DNA of 64,000 nucleotides from Chryseolinea sp. H1M3-3 (GTDB taxonomy: Bacteria; Bacteroidota; Bacteroidia; Cytophagales; Cyclobacteriaceae). The notes under the pieces were generated by a model, which saw nothing but the letters and a program-made list of their open reading frames with translations, was not told where the DNA came from and ran no database searches. The DNA lies in contig NZ_JARKMY010000002.1 of assembly GCF_029360725.1 (NCBI RefSeq), forward strand, positions 1,250,730 through 1,314,729. Reading direction: 5' to 3'. Of this stretch, positions 55,118-64,000 are shown piece after piece. Positions within the stretch are counted from its first letter, which is position 1, and every line of letters begins with the position of its first letter. Position numbers and translations under genes: made by a program.

Positions 55118-56261
55118 GACTTTCTTGCTTATTTAGGGTTAATGCATAGTGATGCACTTCGCGTTTAGTTTTCTGGTTGTCAGTTTGTATTTCGTTGAAA
55201 GACTTGAACTCTAATGCTCTCAACTTCTTGAAATGTTTTCTTGCTTTCAGCAGATGACGAACGCCTCGGAGGAAACCCCAGTACGGAACGCCTTTTTTAT
55301 TGTTTAAAACTGAAATCTGAAAGAGTATATGCCAATGTTCCAGTAAAATCTTTATTGCTTTTAAAAGGGAGTTGCCATCGCCATAAACGTGGTGTGGCTC
55401 TGCACCACTTCCATTGAATTCCAGGATCGAAAAATTCTTCCCATTTTTTAAGTCGTCAATACTTCGGCATTTGATGTCATAGCGACCGAAATAAAAATCA
55501 CCAACATGACTTAGGTTGTCGAAAAATTCAAGGAGCTTTTCATCCTTTTCGTGTTCGAGGCTAACAAGTTTTCCGCCGCGGCTTAAGTTTAGCGCATCAC
55601 ATAGAACGAAATTCTCGCCGCATGGTATAACGTGTTTTAAAGATGTCGCGTGCTTTATCTTCATTTCCTCGAGTCGGAATTGAACACGTGGATATTTCAG
55701 CATTAATTCATACAGGTTGGAAACCCCATTTCCTGTTATCGAAAGACATTCTTTTCGAACGAATCCTGTAATAGTACCTTTTACGTTGTTTGGAAACCTA
55801 TAGTAAAAGACACTTACTTCTAAGGGGTATGGAATATATTCCTGGAGAAGATAATCGACTTTCATCTTACCATGATATTCAAGGAGCTCCTGAAGGGAAT
55901 GGATCTTTCGGAACATCAGGCCCATTCGTCCCACGTCTGGCTTCACAGCCACTGGAAAATTGAAACACATTGCTTGAGCTTCAACTTCTGTGTCTGATGC
56001 AGTAGTGCAAATGTATCTTGTTCGTGGATAAGTACCCTCTGGCAGCCTTTTATACATTTCCATTTTATTTTCTCCCTCGTATCCGCCGAAAGTCAGCGTT
56101 GGATTCGCCGCCGTAAAAAACCAACAAGACCTTGCTCTAATGCAGTGTAGAATCCAGAATGGAATCATGGGAATGTACTTTATCAGCCAGGGCCAGGTTT
56201 CCCAATGTTTCAGTCTGTAAATATTTTTTTTCAGGTTTGACTGAAGGGTATTTTTTTTCAT
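55068..56261 (-). CDS. ATP-grasp-domain ligase
   Basis: 397 residues. After an N-terminal hydrophobic part (LIKYIPMIPFWILHCI) the protein reads as an ATP-grasp enzyme: MCFNFPVAVKPDVGRMGLMFRKI (nucleotide-binding strand and glycine loop), YLLQEYIPYPLEVSVFYYRF, and the Mg-binding SILEFNGSGAEPHHVYG (Glu and Asn before GxG). ATP-grasp enzymes form amide bonds by phosphorylating a carboxylate. The unusual N-terminus suggests membrane or hydrophobic-substrate association. It is the first gene of the operon and overlaps the YcgG gene by 50 bp. A product that joins an N-hydroxylated guanidine to another acid is a natural hypothesis, not shown. Confidence 0.84.
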   Translation of the reverse strand: MKKNTLQSNLKKNIYRLKHWETWPWLIKYIPMIPFWILHCIRARSCWFFTAANPTLTFGGYEGENKMEMYKRLPEGTYPRTRYICTTASDTEVEAQAMCFNFPVAVKPDVGRMGLMFRKIHSLQELLEYHGKMKVDYLLQEYIPYPLEVSVFYYRFPNNVKGTITGFVRKECLSITGNGVSNLYELMLKYPRVQFRLEEMKIKHATSLKHVIPCGENFVLCDALNLSRGGKLVSLEHEKDEKLLEFFDNLSHVGDFYFGRYDIKCRSIDDLKNGKNFSILEFNGSGAEPHHVYGDGNSLLKAIKILLEHWHILFQISVLNNKKGVPYWGFLRGVRHLLKARKHFKKLRALEFKSFNEIQTDNQKTKREVHHYALTLNKQESHEIRSVDRKEVQGISG

Positions 56262-56738
56262 AGTACAGTGTAGGCAGAACCGAGGTGCTGTGACTGGTTC
56301 TTCTTTTTAACTATCAGAATTGTTTTTTGTTCAGAAGGAAATGCTGTAAAGAATTATAAAATGCTCTAAAAGGAGATCTTAAATGACAGTCGGTATTTCA
56401 AAGGAAAATGTAATTATTGCAGGTTCTCGTACAGCCTCGCAGATGCCGGAGTAACTAAGAAAAAGGACCGTTTAAAAGTATCTTCGATCCACTAAACTTT
56501 GTTGATTCGACCTTCCACTTGCCAATTGGATTAAGAACCCAAATATTCTCCGTTTTAACGTCGGCCGCCGCATGTACAAAAGCTCAACCATAAAGCGTTT
56601 CTGCCGTTGATGTTTGCGACAATCGTTTGCAACTTAGTCTTTGTTTGAAAGCCATAAAAGATCGTTTGAATTCCATAATTTTTAATCCAAACATTCATGC
56701 AAACTTTGCATTTTAGACGGACTACCCACTACAGAGAT
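56262..56738. other. Divergent intergenic region with a possible 23-codon peptide gene
   Basis: 477 bp. It holds promoters for the ATP-grasp operon and the efflux operon. A short plus-strand open frame lies at 56383-56454. No other structure is recognised. Confidence 0.4.
56383..56454 (+). CDS. Possible 23-residue small peptide with a Shine-Dalgarno
   Basis: ATG at 56383 with AGGAG seven bases upstream (56371-56375), unusual for this genome where Shine-Dalgarno sites are rare. The frame encodes 23 residues (MTVGISKENVIIAGSRTASQ, then MPE) and stops at 56454. No Cys and no signal peptide. It lies between the ATP-grasp operon and the efflux operon. It could be a leader or regulatory peptide, or chance. 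Confidence 0.2.
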   Translation: MTVGISKENVIIAGSRTASQMPE

Positions 56739-58139
56739 ATGACTCCCAGATCCAAGCTATTATTGATTATGTTTTTTTTGTCGATGCTATCGCATCACGT
56801 CTCAGGGCAGGATGTCCTTACGATGCAGGAAGCGCTCACGCTTGGCGTTATGAACTATGGAACTATAAAGTCTAAAACTTTTCAGGTTCAAAGTTCTCAA
56901 CATGCGTTGTCGCAGGCAAAACGGGAATACCTGCCTAACATTGTTTTGTCAGCACAGCAAACTTATGGCACCATCAACGGACAGAATGGTCCGCTTTATG
57001 GTTTCGGAGGTTTTGGTGTCGGATCTTCTGGTTTGCCATTGCCGGAACAAAATTGGAATGCCGCCTTTGGTGCGTTATACCTCGCAAATATTAATTGGGA
57101 AGTGTTTACGTTTGGTAGAGCACGTGGGAGAATTCAAGTCGCGCGGGCCACGCAGGCAATAGCTGCGCGTGACCTTGAACAAGAACAGTTTCAACATCAG
57201 GTTAGAGTCGCTGCGGCATATCTCAACGTTTTGGGTACGCAACGCCTTGCGGCGGCCCAACAAAAAAATCTTGCACGTGCGGAGGTTGTTCAGCGCTCGG
57301 TCTCCGCACGTGCAAAAGGTGGATTGGTCGCAGGCGTAGACTCTGCACTTGCGAACGCAGAAGTTGCGAATGCTAGGATCGCTTTGTTACGAGCGTTGGA
57401 TTTCCAACAGGAGGAGGAGAAAAAACTTGTACTGTTGTTGGGCACGGTAGGTTCCAACACGCCATTAGACAGCAGCTTTGCTTTTATAACGCCAGCCCTG
57501 GAGCCAAAGGATACGAGCGTGATAAGTTCTCATCCGATACTTAATTTCTATCAAAGCAGGGTGCAGCAAAGCCAGGCGCAAATTAATCTTAGCAGGAAGT
57601 CTTACTTTCCCTCGCTTAGCCTTGTCGGTATTTTTCAAGCACGAGCCTCTGGCTTTGAAGCGCAGTATGTGCAGGATCAAACCGCGTTTACGCACAGTTA
57701 TGGCGATGGTATATCCCCAACCAGGGCTAACTATCTGGTAGGCATCGGGCTGACATGGAATCTGACATCTCTAATGCGCACGAATGCACAAGTGAAGTCT
57801 TTGAGTTATTTGAATATGGCGGCGCAAGCCGAACTGGAGCTCGCCTCTCAGGAAATAAATACACAAACACAGATCGCTAACGCAAAGCTTTCTAATGCGC
57901 TTCACATCCAACAAGAGGCGCCTATCCAAGTACAGTCTGCAACGGATGCCTATACGCAAAAAAGCGCGCTGTATCGAAATGGACTAACAACGCTGGTAGA
58001 CGTCACTCAAACATTATATGCACTTAACCGCGCAGAAACAGATCGTGATCTTGCTTTTATCAATGTATGGCAAGCCCTGTTATTAAAAGCCGCAGCCACT
58101 GGCGATCTTAATTTATTTACAAACGAATTGACCAGATAA
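56739..58139 (+). CDS. TolC-family outer-membrane efflux protein
   Basis: 466 residues from the ATG at 56739; an ATG at 56697 adds 14 residues and does not improve the signal peptide. A signal peptide (LLLIMFFLSMLSHHVSGQ) is followed by two OEP repeats. Each repeat has the coiled-coil segment of TolC (ALSQAKREYLPNIVLSAQ and SQAQINLSRKSYFPSLSLVG) and the equatorial helix IQQEAPIQVQSATDAYTQKSALY with LYRNGLTTLVDV-type ending. It forms the outer-membrane duct of the tripartite pump. Its stop overlaps the RND start (TAATG at 58137-58141). Confidence 0.93.
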   Translation: MTPRSKLLLIMFFLSMLSHHVSGQDVLTMQEALTLGVMNYGTIKSKTFQVQSSQHALSQAKREYLPNIVLSAQQTYGTINGQNGPLYGFGGFGVGSSGLPLPEQNWNAAFGALYLANINWEVFTFGRARGRIQVARATQAIAARDLEQEQFQHQVRVAAAYLNVLGTQRLAAAQQKNLARAEVVQRSVSARAKGGLVAGVDSALANAEVANARIALLRALDFQQEEEKKLVLLLGTVGSNTPLDSSFAFITPALEPKDTSVISSHPILNFYQSRVQQSQAQINLSRKSYFPSLSLVGIFQARASGFEAQYVQDQTAFTHSYGDGISPTRANYLVGIGLTWNLTSLMRTNAQVKSLSYLNMAAQAELELASQEINTQTQIANAKLSNALHIQQEAPIQVQSATDAYTQKSALYRNGLTTLVDVTQTLYALNRAETDRDLAFINVWQALLLKAAATGDLNLFTNELTR

Positions 58140-61100
58140 TGAATTTAATACAACTCGCATTACGCAGACCAATCTCTGTTTTAGTACTGGTAGCAGGCTT
58201 ATTCTTCTTTGGTATATTGGCTATTCGCGATATCAAAGTGGATATTCTGCCGAGAATGAATTTGCCGGTCATTTATATCGCTCACCCGTTTGGCGGATAT
58301 ACTCCCAATCAAATGGAAACTTATTTCGGTAAACAGTATAACAACATCCTGCTGTTTGCGAATGGTGTGAAAAGTATTGAGACAAGAAATATTCAGGGCC
58401 TTACCTTGATGAAACTGACGTACTATGAGGGTACGAACATGGCACAGGCTGCTGCCGAACTGAGTTCGTTGTCCAGTAGGATTCAGGCAATTTTTCCTCC
58501 TGGTTCCAATCCTCCTTTTATCATCCGGTTCGATGCATCTTCATTACCGGTAGGTCAGTTGGTCTTGAGTAGTCCGACACGCAGCAACAACGAACTACAA
58601 GATCTGGCTAACATTTATGTCCGGGCATCGTTCACATCGATACCTGGATTATTGGCACCAGCGCCATTTGGTGGTAACGTGCGTACCATTGAGATCAATG
58701 TCGACCCTGAACGACTGCGTTCGCACAATCTCACGCCCGATCAGATTGTAGAAGCTATTCGGCTGAATAACCAGACAGCGCCGTCAGGCAACGTTAGAAT
58801 AGGTGACACGAACTACATCACCCCAACGAATAATACGTTGAAAGAGATTAAAGACTTCGAAAATATTCCCCTTTTTAAAGGGGCGGTTCAGAATCTTTAC
58901 CTGCGGGATGTGGCCACGATCAACGATGGTGCCGACGTAACGGCAGGTTATGCGTTGATCAACGGGAAACGATCTGTTTATATTAGCGTTGCAAAGTCAG
59001 CAGATGCATCTACCTGGGACGTTGTAAACCAGTTGAAGGCGAACCTTCCACGCATCCAAAGCACGTTACCGGAAGATGTTAAGTTGTCGTACGAGTTCGA
59101 TCAATCGGTTTATGTAATCAATTCTGTCAAGAGTCTGATAACAGAAGGCGCAATAGGCGCCATTCTTACCGGCCTGATGGTTTTGCTTTTTCTGGGTGAC
59201 AGGAGAGCTGCGTTGATTGTTATTCTCACGATTCCCACCGCAGTAATTGCGGGCGTGCTGTTCTTGAAATTATTTGGGCAGACAATCAACATTATGTCCC
59301 TCAGCGGACTTGCCCTGGCCATCGGTATACTCGTTGACGAAAGCACGGTAACCATCGAAAATATTCACCAGCATTTCGCGATGGGGAAACCTAAGGCTGT
59401 CGCCATTTGGGATGCATGTCGTGAAATTGCACTGCCTAAATTACTGATCCTGTTCTGTATCCTGGCTGTATTTGCTCCTGCGTTTACGATGGTTGGAATA
59501 CCTGGCGCTTTATTCTTGCCACTTGCACTCGCCATTGGGTCTTCAATGGTTGTATCATTCCTGCTATCGCAGACCTTCGTTCCAGTAATGGCCAACTGGT
59601 TAATGAAACCGCATGAAGGCCATGCACATATTAGTGATGGTAAACGCAGTACGAACTTATCCCGGTTTGACAAATTCAAAAACAGGATAGTGAATTTTGT
59701 TGATCGGTTGTCCCCTTCGAGGAGGGTTATAGGAATCGCATATTTAATTGTTGTCACGGCGCTGGCGGTATTGTTCATTGAAAACATTGGAAGAGATGTA
59801 CTTCCACGCGTAGACTCCAGTCAATTCCAGCTGCGTCTTCGGGCGCCGAATGGAACGCGGATCGAACGTACCGAAGAGAAAGTGCACACAGTTCTAAAGG
59901 AAATTGAAACCATGGTTGGGAAAGAACGCGTTGCCATCAGTTCTGTTTATGTGGGGCAGCATCCGGCTTTATTTTCGATCAGCCCAATCTACCTTTTTAC
60001 AGCAGGTCCCCATGAAGCCGTATTTCAAGTAAGTCTAAAAAATTATGATGGCGATATGGATGATTTCAAAGACCAGGTGCGTGATCGGGTTCGGGAGTTA
60101 ATGCCAGACGTGAAGCTGTCATTCGAACCGATTGAACTGACAGAAAAAGTGTTAAGCCAAGGTTCCCCAACGCCAATAGAAGTGAGGGTTGTTGGAAAAA
60201 ACAAACAGATCAATGAAACGTATGCAAAGAAGTTGGTGGAAAACCTATCAAATATTAACTACTTCCGTGATGTACAGATTGCCCAACCGTTGGAATATCC
60301 CGCGTTAAACATAGACATTGATCGTACGCGTGCCGCGCAGTTGGGTATTGACATGAATGACATTTCACGGTCGCTGATTGCTGCGACTTCATCGTCGCGT
60401 TACACAGAGAAAAATGTTTGGGTTGACGAGAAGGGCGGCTTTTCTTACAGTGTTCAGGTACAGGTACCGTTGAACCAAATGAAAAGTCAAGAGGACATCA
60501 ACGCTATTCCTTTGCTTAGGAATGCGAACCGCCCCGTACTTGGCGACGTAGCGACCATTACGCCCGGGGTTACCTATGGTGAAAATGATAACCTGGGTGC
60601 AATTTCGTTTCTTTCGGTGACAGCTAACGTGTACCAAACGGATTTGGGATCGGCTCAAAAGGATGTACAGTACGCTATCGAATCCCTGGGAGAATTGCCC
60701 AGAGGATTATTTATTGAATCGATCGGCTTGGGTAAAGTTTTAAACGAAACATTGTCAAGCCTTCAGGGAGGATTATTGGTAGCCGTGGTGGTTATTTTCC
60801 TGATGCTTGCTGCAAATTTCCAGTCGTTTCAAGTTTCATTTATTGTGCTTACGTCTGTCCCTGCCGTTGTACTGGGTGCGTTGTTGTTGCTTTTGCTTAC
60901 GGGATCAACTTTAAATCTTCAATCGTACATGGGCATCATCATGTCTGTGGGCGTATCCATCGCCAACGCTGTATTATTGATTACCAACGCAGAACAGATA
61001 CGGAAACGCACAGGTGATGCTGTGTCGGCAGCGAAGGAGGCCGTAAGTTTGCGTTTGCGCCCAATAATCATGACCAGCGTGGCTATGATTGCCGGTATGT

Positions 61101-61303
61101 TGCCGATGGCGATTGGACATGGTGAGGGGGCCGAACAAGTTGCGCCCTTAGGACGTGCAGTCATAGGAGGCTTGTTGTTTTCAACCGTAGCAGTACTGAT
61201 TGTCCTACCCTTAATTTTTTCCTGGATTCAAAACAAGGCAAGTATTGCTTCTGTGTCGCTCGATCCAACCGATCATGAAAGTAAATTTTATACTCCGAAC
61301 TAA
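58139..61303 (+). CDS. RND efflux pump inner-membrane transporter (AcrB/HAE-type)
   Basis: 1054 residues, normal for AcrB/CusA-type permeases. Twelve TM helices in two repeats are separated by large periplasmic loops. Helix 4 carries the proton-relay motif LALAIGILVDESTVTIENIHQ (Asp followed by Glu, where AcrB has DD), and LPRMNLPVIYIAHPFGG starts the first porter domain. It is coupled to TolC by a one-base overlap and followed 5 bp later by the adaptor gene. The substrate could be a hydrophobic or cationic toxin or metal; no metal-binding Met cluster of CusA type is evident. Confidence 0.95.
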   Translation: MNLIQLALRRPISVLVLVAGLFFFGILAIRDIKVDILPRMNLPVIYIAHPFGGYTPNQMETYFGKQYNNILLFANGVKSIETRNIQGLTLMKLTYYEGTNMAQAAAELSSLSSRIQAIFPPGSNPPFIIRFDASSLPVGQLVLSSPTRSNNELQDLANIYVRASFTSIPGLLAPAPFGGNVRTIEINVDPERLRSHNLTPDQIVEAIRLNNQTAPSGNVRIGDTNYITPTNNTLKEIKDFENIPLFKGAVQNLYLRDVATINDGADVTAGYALINGKRSVYISVAKSADASTWDVVNQLKANLPRIQSTLPEDVKLSYEFDQSVYVINSVKSLITEGAIGAILTGLMVLLFLGDRRAALIVILTIPTAVIAGVLFLKLFGQTINIMSLSGLALAIGILVDESTVTIENIHQHFAMGKPKAVAIWDACREIALPKLLILFCILAVFAPAFTMVGIPGALFLPLALAIGSSMVVSFLLSQTFVPVMANWLMKPHEGHAHISDGKRSTNLSRFDKFKNRIVNFVDRLSPSRRVIGIAYLIVVTALAVLFIENIGRDVLPRVDSSQFQLRLRAPNGTRIERTEEKVHTVLKEIETMVGKERVAISSVYVGQHPALFSISPIYLFTAGPHEAVFQVSLKNYDGDMDDFKDQVRDRVRELMPDVKLSFEPIELTEKVLSQGSPTPIEVRVVGKNKQINETYAKKLVENLSNINYFRDVQIAQPLEYPALNIDIDRTRAAQLGIDMNDISRSLIAATSSSRYTEKNVWVDEKGGFSYSVQVQVPLNQMKSQEDINAIPLLRNANRPVLGDVATITPGVTYGENDNLGAISFLSVTANVYQTDLGSAQKDVQYAIESLGELPRGLFIESIGLGKVLNETLSSLQGGLLVAVVVIFLMLAANFQSFQVSFIVLTSVPAVVLGALLLLLLTGSTLNLQSYMGIIMSVGVSIANAVLLITNAEQIRKRTGDAVSAAKEAVSLRLRPIIMTSVAMIAGMLPMAIGHGEGAEQVAPLGRAVIGGLLFSTVAVLIVLPLIFSWIQNKASIASVSLDPTDHESKFYTPN

Positions 61304-61308
61304 TTGAT

Positions 61309-62409
61309 ATGTTAAAAATTGTAAGCCCATCTTTATTTTTTATTATGCTGTTGAGCATTGTCACCAGCAGCTGCAATAATTCTCCGGCGACGGATGAATC
61401 AAAATCTGATACCAAGCCCGCGGACGCTGCCTCAGAAAAGATCATACTGAAAAAAGACACATTAGAAACTACCTTGACGATTCCCGGCGAGCTTATGGCA
61501 TACCAACAGGTTGACCTTTATGCTAAGGTGACAGGATTTGTGAAGGAATTGAAAGTTGATATCGGCTCAAAAGTAAAGATGGGCCAGGTGTTGATTACCT
61601 TAGAGGCACCGGAGATGATGTCACAACTTTCGGCAGCACAATCAAGACTGAAATCTCAGGAGGCATTGTTTACCGCAAGTCAGGCTAATTATAACCGCCT
61701 TGTAGAAACCAGCAAGACACCGGGAACGATCTCACAAAATGATCTTGAACAAGCAGAGGCGAAGAAAAGCGCCGACTATGCTAACCTTGAGGCTGCACGC
61801 GCCAGTTTCAGAGAAGTCACGGATATTAAAAACTACCTGGTCATTCGGGCACCCTTTGACGGAACAATCACCGCGCGAAATGTAAATGTAGGGGCGTATG
61901 TTGGGCCTAGCGGCAAAGGATCTGAGCTCCCGGCGCTTACACTTCAGCAGCAGGCCAAACTCCGATTGGTCATCTCGATTCCGGAAAGTTATTCTGGTTA
62001 TTTCAAGCAAGGTGATGAGGTGGCATTCAAAGTGCGATCGATGCCCTCGGAAAATTTCAAAGCGAAGTTGACAAGGCTTTCAGGTGCCCTTGACCTTCGG
62101 CTTCGTTCTCAACGGGCGGAAGCAGATATTGAAAACAGCGATGGTAAGCTGCTGGCTGGTACGGTGGCGGATGTTAGTACAACGCTTCATTCTTCCAGCA
62201 ATTCCTTCATCGTTCCTAAAAGCACGGTTGTAAATGCAGCAGAAGGCGTCTACGTGATAAAAATTGTAAATGGAAAAGCTGCATACGTTCCAGTGAAAAA
62301 AGGATTGGAAGCAAATGGGATGGTGGAAGTATTTGGTGCGTTAGCTGAAAACGACACGTTGTTAAAAAAAGGGAGCGACGAGATAAAGGCAGGGCAGGAG
62401 GTAAGATAA
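61309..62409 (+). CDS. RND efflux membrane-fusion (adaptor) lipoprotein
   Basis: 366 residues. Lipobox SSC (Cys22). Order: barrel-sandwich/lipoyl half (about 60-90, VDLYAKVTGFVKELKVDIGSKVKMGQVLITLE), alpha-helical hairpin (about 95-160), returning lipoyl half (about 165-190, YLVIRAPFDGTITARNVNVGAYVG), beta-barrel domain (about 200-280) and membrane-proximal domain. It connects the RND pump to the TolC duct. The gene order TolC-RND-MFP is the reverse of the acrAB-tolC order but common in Bacteroidota. Confidence 0.93.
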   Translation: MLKIVSPSLFFIMLLSIVTSSCNNSPATDESKSDTKPADAASEKIILKKDTLETTLTIPGELMAYQQVDLYAKVTGFVKELKVDIGSKVKMGQVLITLEAPEMMSQLSAAQSRLKSQEALFTASQANYNRLVETSKTPGTISQNDLEQAEAKKSADYANLEAARASFREVTDIKNYLVIRAPFDGTITARNVNVGAYVGPSGKGSELPALTLQQQAKLRLVISIPESYSGYFKQGDEVAFKVRSMPSENFKAKLTRLSGALDLRLRSQRAEADIENSDGKLLAGTVADVSTTLHSSSNSFIVPKSTVVNAAEGVYVIKIVNGKAAYVPVKKGLEANGMVEVFGALAENDTLLKKGSDEIKAGQEVR

Positions 62410-62580
62410 TGAGCAGCAAAGCTAATGGTTATAGTTTCTGATATCAACCGCCGTGCACGTAATTCTTGGAACATAACATATATCATATTCTGATTATTCC
62501 ATTCATGATTTAAATCATTGGATGAAGCTGCTGCATTCATTAACATTGAGAACACTTAAAGTTAGCATAGACAGGCCGTT

Positions 62581-63594
62581 ATGAAATATGATTTTAGTTT
62601 TCTTTTTAGTAGAGAAGAAGGTGTATGCCAAATTTCGCTTGTTCTCGCCCTTTCGTTAGCATTGATTTTGCCTGGCTGTTCTGATTCTGAAGTGGATTCT
62701 AGCGCGAGAAAGAATGTATGGACAAGAATGAGTGATTTTCCAGGTGAGGCGAGATTTGAAGCACAGTCATTTACGATTAATGGAAAAGGTTATCTTGTTG
62801 GAGGATATTCGTCGAACCAATACAATCATTATACATCATATCGAGATGTTTGGGAATACAATCCGGACAGTGATGAGTGGACAAGAAAAAATGATGTGCC
62901 AGGGATATTTGCAATCATGAAAATTTCAGTAATAGATACCAAAGCGTATGTTTTTACACAATCTACTGTTCAATTTTGGATGTATGATCCCTTCAATGAT
63001 ACATGGACAAGAAAGGCGGATTTTCCTGGCGGCTATCGATCTTCAACCAGTACCTTTACTATTGGTGGAAAAATGTACGTGACCTGTGGTCGGGAAAAAA
63101 TTGGTCCTACTTACTACAACGACGCGTGGGAATACGACCCGGTTACTGATGCTTGGACACAACTGGCTGACCTGCTATTTGGGGCTAGATATTTTAGCCT
63201 GGCGTGCGCTACCTCTCAACATGGGTACTTAGCATACGGTTATTACAATATTGATACCTTAAATGAATTTTTGGAGTATGATCCAAAGATTGATACCTGG
63301 AAAGAAAAGACCCCAGTTCCTTTTCCTTCTTTCGTGTTCAGCAGCCAGACAGCAAATGCTGTAACGATCAATGATAAGCCATTTATCCAAAGTATTTCTT
63401 CGGAAAACAGTAAGACACTCCAACTTTTTGAATATGATCCTGCCGGTGATAAATGGCAACAGATGTCGTCATTGACTTATGAGTATAATGGAGGAATGAC
63501 TATGTTTTCTATACAGTCCTTTGGCTATCTGGTAGGGGGGACCATTCCCAACTCGCACATATTTAGTAATCAAGTGTGGAGGTATGAGTATTAA
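62581..63594 (+). CDS. Kelch-repeat beta-propeller lipoprotein
   Basis: 337 residues. A signal with lipobox LPGC (SPII) follows a charged start. At least five kelch blocks have the pattern W-x-R/K-(M)-x-D-F-P-G, G-G/K, YxxxxxxWEYDP (for example VWTRMSDFPGEARF, GYLVGGYSS, VWEYNPDSDEWTRK, TWTRKADFPGGYR, DAWEYDPVTDAW, FLEYDPKIDTW), spaced about 48 residues. Kelch propellers of this kind are secreted binding or scaffold modules. No enzyme motif is seen. Starts 171 bp after the adaptor gene. Confidence 0.85.
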   Translation: MKYDFSFLFSREEGVCQISLVLALSLALILPGCSDSEVDSSARKNVWTRMSDFPGEARFEAQSFTINGKGYLVGGYSSNQYNHYTSYRDVWEYNPDSDEWTRKNDVPGIFAIMKISVIDTKAYVFTQSTVQFWMYDPFNDTWTRKADFPGGYRSSTSTFTIGGKMYVTCGREKIGPTYYNDAWEYDPVTDAWTQLADLLFGARYFSLACATSQHGYLAYGYYNIDTLNEFLEYDPKIDTWKEKTPVPFPSFVFSSQTANAVTINDKPFIQSISSENSKTLQLFEYDPAGDKWQQMSSLTYEYNGGMTMFSIQSFGYLVGGTIPNSHIFSNQVWRYEY

Positions 63595-63773
63595 TCACTG
63601 GTTATTACTACATTAACCGTTGCTAAGTATTCCGCTTCATCTTGCCAATTGGTAAATATTGGTATAAACCGATCCTCCTGCACTGTATCATTCGACAAAC
63701 GCCGTAAATCCCTTCTTTGATTGCAATTGTGTGTATTTAACAACCCGCTGAAAAAGTAACCTTGAGACAACAT
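63591..63773 (-). pseudogene. Possible SseB-like gene remnant
   Basis: A 60-codon minus-strand frame that ends within the kelch stop. Its C-terminal half (QEDRFIPIFTNWQDEAEYL) resembles the start of SseB-family proteins, which usually continue for another 100 residues. Nothing of the rest is present, so if real it is a truncated copy. Confidence 0.22.
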
Positions 63774-63783
63774 TCCTCGCGTA

Positions 63784-63813
63784 TTGTCGGCCCAATTGCT
63801 TTTTTTACTTTTA
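63784..63813 (+). promoter_or_regulatory. Candidate promoter of the antiporter gene (TTG-N19-TACTTTTA)
   Basis: TTG (63784-63786) is followed after exactly 19 bases by TACTTTTA (63806-63813), a 7/8 match to the Bacteroidota -7 box TAnnTTTG. The start codon is at 63830. Confidence 0.35.
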
Positions 63814-63829
63814 CAAATTGCTATCCATT

Positions 63830-64000
63830 ATGCAGGTCATTTTCATTGAATACGTATATCTTATTTTTATCATCATAGCGCTGGTGATGCTGGCGAATAA
63901 ATTAAAGATTGCCTACCCGATTGTACTCGTGTTGGGAGGATTAGCCCTAAGTTTTACAAAGTTCTTTTCGAATATCACGATTGACCCGGAATTGATTTTC
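63830..64000 (+). CDS. Cation/proton antiporter, CPA1 type (5' part only)
   Basis: 57 codons to the window edge. After MQVIFIEYVYLIFIIIALVM (first membrane helix) comes NKLKIAYPIVLVLGGLALSF (second helix) and the segment FFSNITIDPELIF, the standard beginning of CPA1 NhaP-like Na+/H+ antiporters, in which DPELIF precedes the third helix. It exchanges protons for Na+ or K+ across the inner membrane. The rest lies outside the window. It follows a candidate Bacteroidota-type promoter. Confidence 0.75.
   Translation, partial: MQVIFIEYVYLIFIIIALVMLANKLKIAYPIVLVLGGLALSFTKFFSNITIDPELIF

Overview
The window looks like chromosome from a free-living Bacteroidota bacterium, most likely of the Cytophagales/Chryseolinea type. 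The evidence is a hybrid two-component system fused to an AraC domain, a TonB-dependent receptor with a carboxypeptidase-like N-terminal domain, many SPII lipoproteins, 'RREF' Tat signals, almost no Shine-Dalgarno sequences, and moderate GC. The genus is inference.

Layout. 0-3 kb: the end of a chemosensory operon (CheA, a CheC-like phosphatase, CheR). 3-11 kb: a lipoprotein, a one-protein hybrid two-component regulator, a DUF1624 membrane protein, a BNR-repeat protein and a small membrane protein. 11-15 kb (minus strand): a PhyH dioxygenase, a frameshifted Tat-exported TIM-barrel isomerase and a haem-c 'membrane-bound dehydrogenase' lipoprotein. 15.6-16.2 kb: a broken GNAT gene. 16.5-20.3 kb: the pair DUF2231-PSCyt1-PSCyt2-PSD1 plus DUF1501, families best known from Planctomycetes. 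20.4-21.8 kb: a non-coding array of about five ~279-bp tandem repeats, each carrying two long hairpins. 21.9-35.2 kb (minus strand): a tightly packed nine-gene operon with two haem-c dehydrogenases (one fused to an SGNH hydrolase), DUF1080, DUF4432, a mannose-isomerase-like cupin, two TIM-barrel isomerases, a Gfo/Idh/MocA dehydrogenase and ThuA. It is best read as an oxidise-then-cleave (3-keto-sugar) glycoside pathway.

35.7-50.3 kb is a mixed region: an acyltransferase, a Tat flavin amine oxidase, a serine hydrolase, a LytTR regulator with a TonB receptor, two AraC regulators, a thioredoxin-reductase-like flavoprotein, methionine aminopeptidase, a vanadium haloperoxidase lipoprotein and a GNAT enzyme. 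50.5-53.7 kb: an extremely acidic secreted protein, a GH109-type Tat glycosidase and a PepSY-like protein. 53.9-56.3 kb (minus strand): an overlapping three-gene operon of ATP-grasp ligase, YqcI/YcgG (GntA-like haem N-hydroxylase family) and DUF1989, which is a candidate undescribed biosynthetic unit. 56.7-62.4 kb: a tripartite RND efflux operon (TolC, RND pump, membrane-fusion lipoprotein). 62.6-63.6 kb: a kelch lipoprotein. The window ends inside a cation/proton antiporter gene.

The dominant theme is periplasmic sugar oxidation: four haem-c proteins, four Tat-signal proteins and a chain of sugar isomerases, dehydrogenases and hydrolases. The two most novel items are the ATP-grasp/YcgG/DUF1989 operon and the tandem hairpin array. 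No rRNA, tRNA, CRISPR or complete IS element was seen.
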